From the NCBI RefSeq assembly GCF_900129465.1, contig NZ_FSRA01000001.1:1364001-1428000 (forward strand): DNA of 64,000 nucleotides, given 5' to 3'. Origin of the DNA: Chitinophaga niabensis. GTDB taxonomy: Bacteria > Bacteroidota > Bacteroidia > Chitinophagales > Chitinophagaceae. Each line of letters begins with the position of its first letter. The stretch's first letter is position 1. The notes under the pieces are model-generated. The model saw only the letters and a program-made list of their open reading frames with translations, searched no databases and was not told the DNA's origin. The position numbers and the translations under genes were made by a program. Below, piece after piece: positions 62,065 through 64,000 of the stretch.

Positions 62065-62203
62065 AACGGTAGATATTTGAAACAGGAAGAACTTCCCGCT
62101 CAAATGTATCAAGTACCGTGTTCTGCACGGATGGAAGATATGGGGGTTTTGATGGATAATATTATTATAAATCCGTATCTTGATGTACAAACCACCCCAT
62201 TAG

Positions 62204-64000
62204 ATGTCCCTGAGCCAATACTTCTCTGCATCGTATTTTTATGGAATAGCGATTAATGAGTACGATGAAGCTATGATCGCAGACCTGCGCACTCCTTTGT
62301 ATGATGTACGAAGCATTAGCCGGCAATTAGAGCGCCCACACAACGGTTTTCAAAGTAATATCCTGGAAGGCAATGATACCACCGCAACCGGTATCAGGAA
62401 CTTCCTGGAAGGAATGGTGAACACCGTCAACCAGAAAAACAACCGCCTCGTATTCTACTTTGCAGGCCATGGCAAAACACTCGAGAATGCAGATGGTTCT
62501 GCTATGGGATATATTATTCCTAAAGAAGGCAGGGCAGACGACGCATCCACCTGGATCAGTATGGATCAGCTGCTGGAAACATTCTATAAAATAGAATGCC
62601 GGCACGTGCTGATCATTTTAGACTGCTGTTTTGCCGGAAGCCTGGAATGGGCGGCTTTTAATACCCGGCACCTGAACACAGGCCCCAAAGAAATATACAG
62701 GCAGCATTTTCAACTATACATACAAGACAAGGCCTGGCAGGTGATCACTTCCGCTGCCTTTGATCAAACTGCCCTTGACTATGGCTGGCGAAACCGGCAG
62801 GAGACAAATAACTCTCCCTTTGCCAGTGCCCTCGTTTCTGCATTGGAAGGAGCTGCAGATCTGTTGCATAATGGATTGATCACTGCTTCCGGATTGATCG
62901 TTTACCTGAGAGATGTAGTGGAGAGCCTGGCATTGGATAGGAATATCAAACATCGCCAGACCCCCAGGTTATTTACACTTAAGAACCATGATAAGGGTGA
63001 GTTCCTCTTCTTAAACCCCAACAGTAAATTATCCCTGCGGGATGCAAAAGAAGCTACACGGGAAAATAACCCCTTTAAAGGATTAGAGGCATACGGGGAA
63101 AAGGATAAGGATAAGTTCTATGGGCGGGAAAAGGTGATCTCCGCTATTCTGAACATTATTAAGGAACGGCAATCAAATATATTGATCGTAACAGGGGTTT
63201 CCGGTTCCGGCAAAACCTCCGTGATCAAAGCCGGTGTTAAACCAGCCCTTGAAAAAGAAGGCTGGACCTTCCTGGAAACCATCCGCCCGGGAGAATATCC
63301 CCTGGAGATGCTGAAAAAGCTGCTATTGCCTGACAGTACGATCAAAACCGTGATCTATGTGGATCAGCTCGAAGAGCTGGTTACCCAGGCCCGGAATAAA
63401 GAAGATGCGGAAACATTCCTGAACCAGTTATATGAACAGTATCTGCAGCATGAGAACGTTTTCCTGATCGCTACGCTGCGCTCAGATTTTCAACACCTGA
63501 TCAATAAAGGCAGGTTGGGAAAGCTATGGAAGGATAGCCTTTATAACATCCCCTGGATGAGCCGAGAAGAATTAAAGGATACCATTATGCGGCCTGCCAT
63601 TGACATGGCTTTTTTCTATGAACCACCGCAGTTGGTAGATACTATCATAGATGATGTATTACAGTATCCGGGAAGCCTTCCTATGTTATCCGTATTGCTG
63701 AGTGAGCTGTATATAAAGTCCATGGAGAATAATCGTGGCAGGCTGTTGGAGGCAGAGGATTATTACAATACTATTGGCGGCGTATCCGGTGCCTTGCACA
63801 GTAAATTAAAAGCCCTGCTCGGTGAACATAATGAAAATGAACAGGCGCTGAAACATATCCTGTTACGGATGGTGAACATAGAGGGAGATATCTACAGCAA
63901 AAAGAGCGTAACTGCGGCAGACCTTGTTTTTACGGATGAAACCCTGAACAGCGCTATAAAGGAACAGATTGATGTATTAAGGGAAGAACGGATCATTTAT
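62204..64000 (+). CDS. Caspase-like protease fused to STAND NTPase (3' end outside window)
   Basis: The frame starts at ATG 62204 and is still open at the window edge after 599 codons. Residues 1-260 form a caspase-like (C14) domain with catalytic His89 (FYFAGHGK) and Cys142 (LDCCFAG). Residues about 288-599 form an nSTAND1-type NTPase opening with NPFKGLEAYGEKDKDKFYGR. This part has Walker A GVSGSGKTS at 331-339, Walker B VIYVDQLEEL at 383-392 and the arginine motif ATLRSDF at 423-429. STAND ATPases oligomerise on sensing a trigger and activate the fused effector, here a protease. The missing C terminus would normally be a sensor such as WD40 or TPR repeats. Confidence 0.9.
   Translation, partial: MSLSQYFSASYFYGIAINEYDEAMIADLRTPLYDVRSISRQLERPHNGFQSNILEGNDTTATGIRNFLEGMVNTVNQKNNRLVFYFAGHGKTLENADGSAMGYIIPKEGRADDASTWISMDQLLETFYKIECRHVLIILDCCFAGSLEWAAFNTRHLNTGPKEIYRQHFQLYIQDKAWQVITSAAFDQTALDYGWRNRQETNNSPFASALVSALEGAADLLHNGLITASGLIVYLRDVVESLALDRNIKHRQTPRLFTLKNHDKGEFLFLNPNSKLSLRDAKEATRENNPFKGLEAYGEKDKDKFYGREKVISAILNIIKERQSNILIVTGVSGSGKTSVIKAGVKPALEKEGWTFLETIRPGEYPLEMLKKLLLPDSTIKTVIYVDQLEELVTQARNKEDAETFLNQLYEQYLQHENVFLIATLRSDFQHLINKGRLGKLWKDSLYNIPWMSREELKDTIMRPAIDMAFFYEPPQLVDTIIDDVLQYPGSLPMLSVLLSELYIKSMENNRGRLLEAEDYYNTIGGVSGALHSKLKALLGEHNENEQALKHILLRMVNIEGDIYSKKSVTAADLVFTDETLNSAIKEQIDVLREERIIY

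Overview
The window looks like chromosomal DNA from a Chitinophaga-like member of the Bacteroidota. The reasons are a SusC/SusD outer-membrane pair, two GH78 rhamnosidases, a type IX secretion tail on a GH30 enzyme, many lipoproteins and AraC-type regulators, and TAnnTTTG promoter boxes. No rRNA, tRNA, CRISPR array, insertion sequence or prophage was recognised. The organism assignment is inference from gene content.

Layout. 1-9468 (minus) is one tight operon: SusC, SusD, a polyol-permease-type MFS carrier, a D-2-hydroxyacid dehydrogenase and two FGGY kinases, the last cut by the window edge. A divergent DeoR regulator (9811-10575) probably controls it. 10722-12533 is a hybrid histidine kinase. 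12703-16352 is a small cluster of a class I terpene synthase, an ABC exporter and a short-chain dehydrogenase. 16490-28119 holds a hypothetical protein, a GH78 rhamnosidase, a secreted-protein pair divergent from a LuxR regulator plus hydrolase, an AraC/PhyH divergent pair, and small lipoproteins. 28159-37403 is mixed housekeeping and accessory content: a KilA-N protein, two DinB proteins, AraC, DusB, an M23 peptidase with tandem-repeat domain, a phosphoesterase, an acetyltransferase and two exported proteins.

37665-46485 begins with an FAD-dependent oxidoreductase translationally coupled to a second GH78 rhamnosidase. A cupin/EamA pair, an AraC regulator divergent from two coupled MFS carriers, and a pseudouridine synthase follow. 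46663-56531 is a set of five exported or membrane proteins of the type abundant in Planctomycetes (DUF1080, a propeller-cytochrome c, DUF2231-cytochrome-LRR, DUF1501, DUF1549/DUF1553). They form two converging arms that meet at a shared terminator, with an AraC gene at the far end. 57639-62064 holds a lone FtsX-type permease and a secreted GH30 enzyme. At the right edge (62204 onward) is the first part of a caspase-like protease fused to a STAND NTPase, an architecture associated with regulated cell death or phage defence.

The strongest candidates for something new are the caspase-STAND protein at the right edge, the multi-haem DUF1501/DUF1549/DUF1553 set, the terpene cluster, and the glycosidase-free SusCD-polyol operon. 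There are also several sequence-level regulatory signals: palindromes or phased repeats in five intergenic regions, and -7 boxes so close to start codons that transcripts should be almost leaderless.
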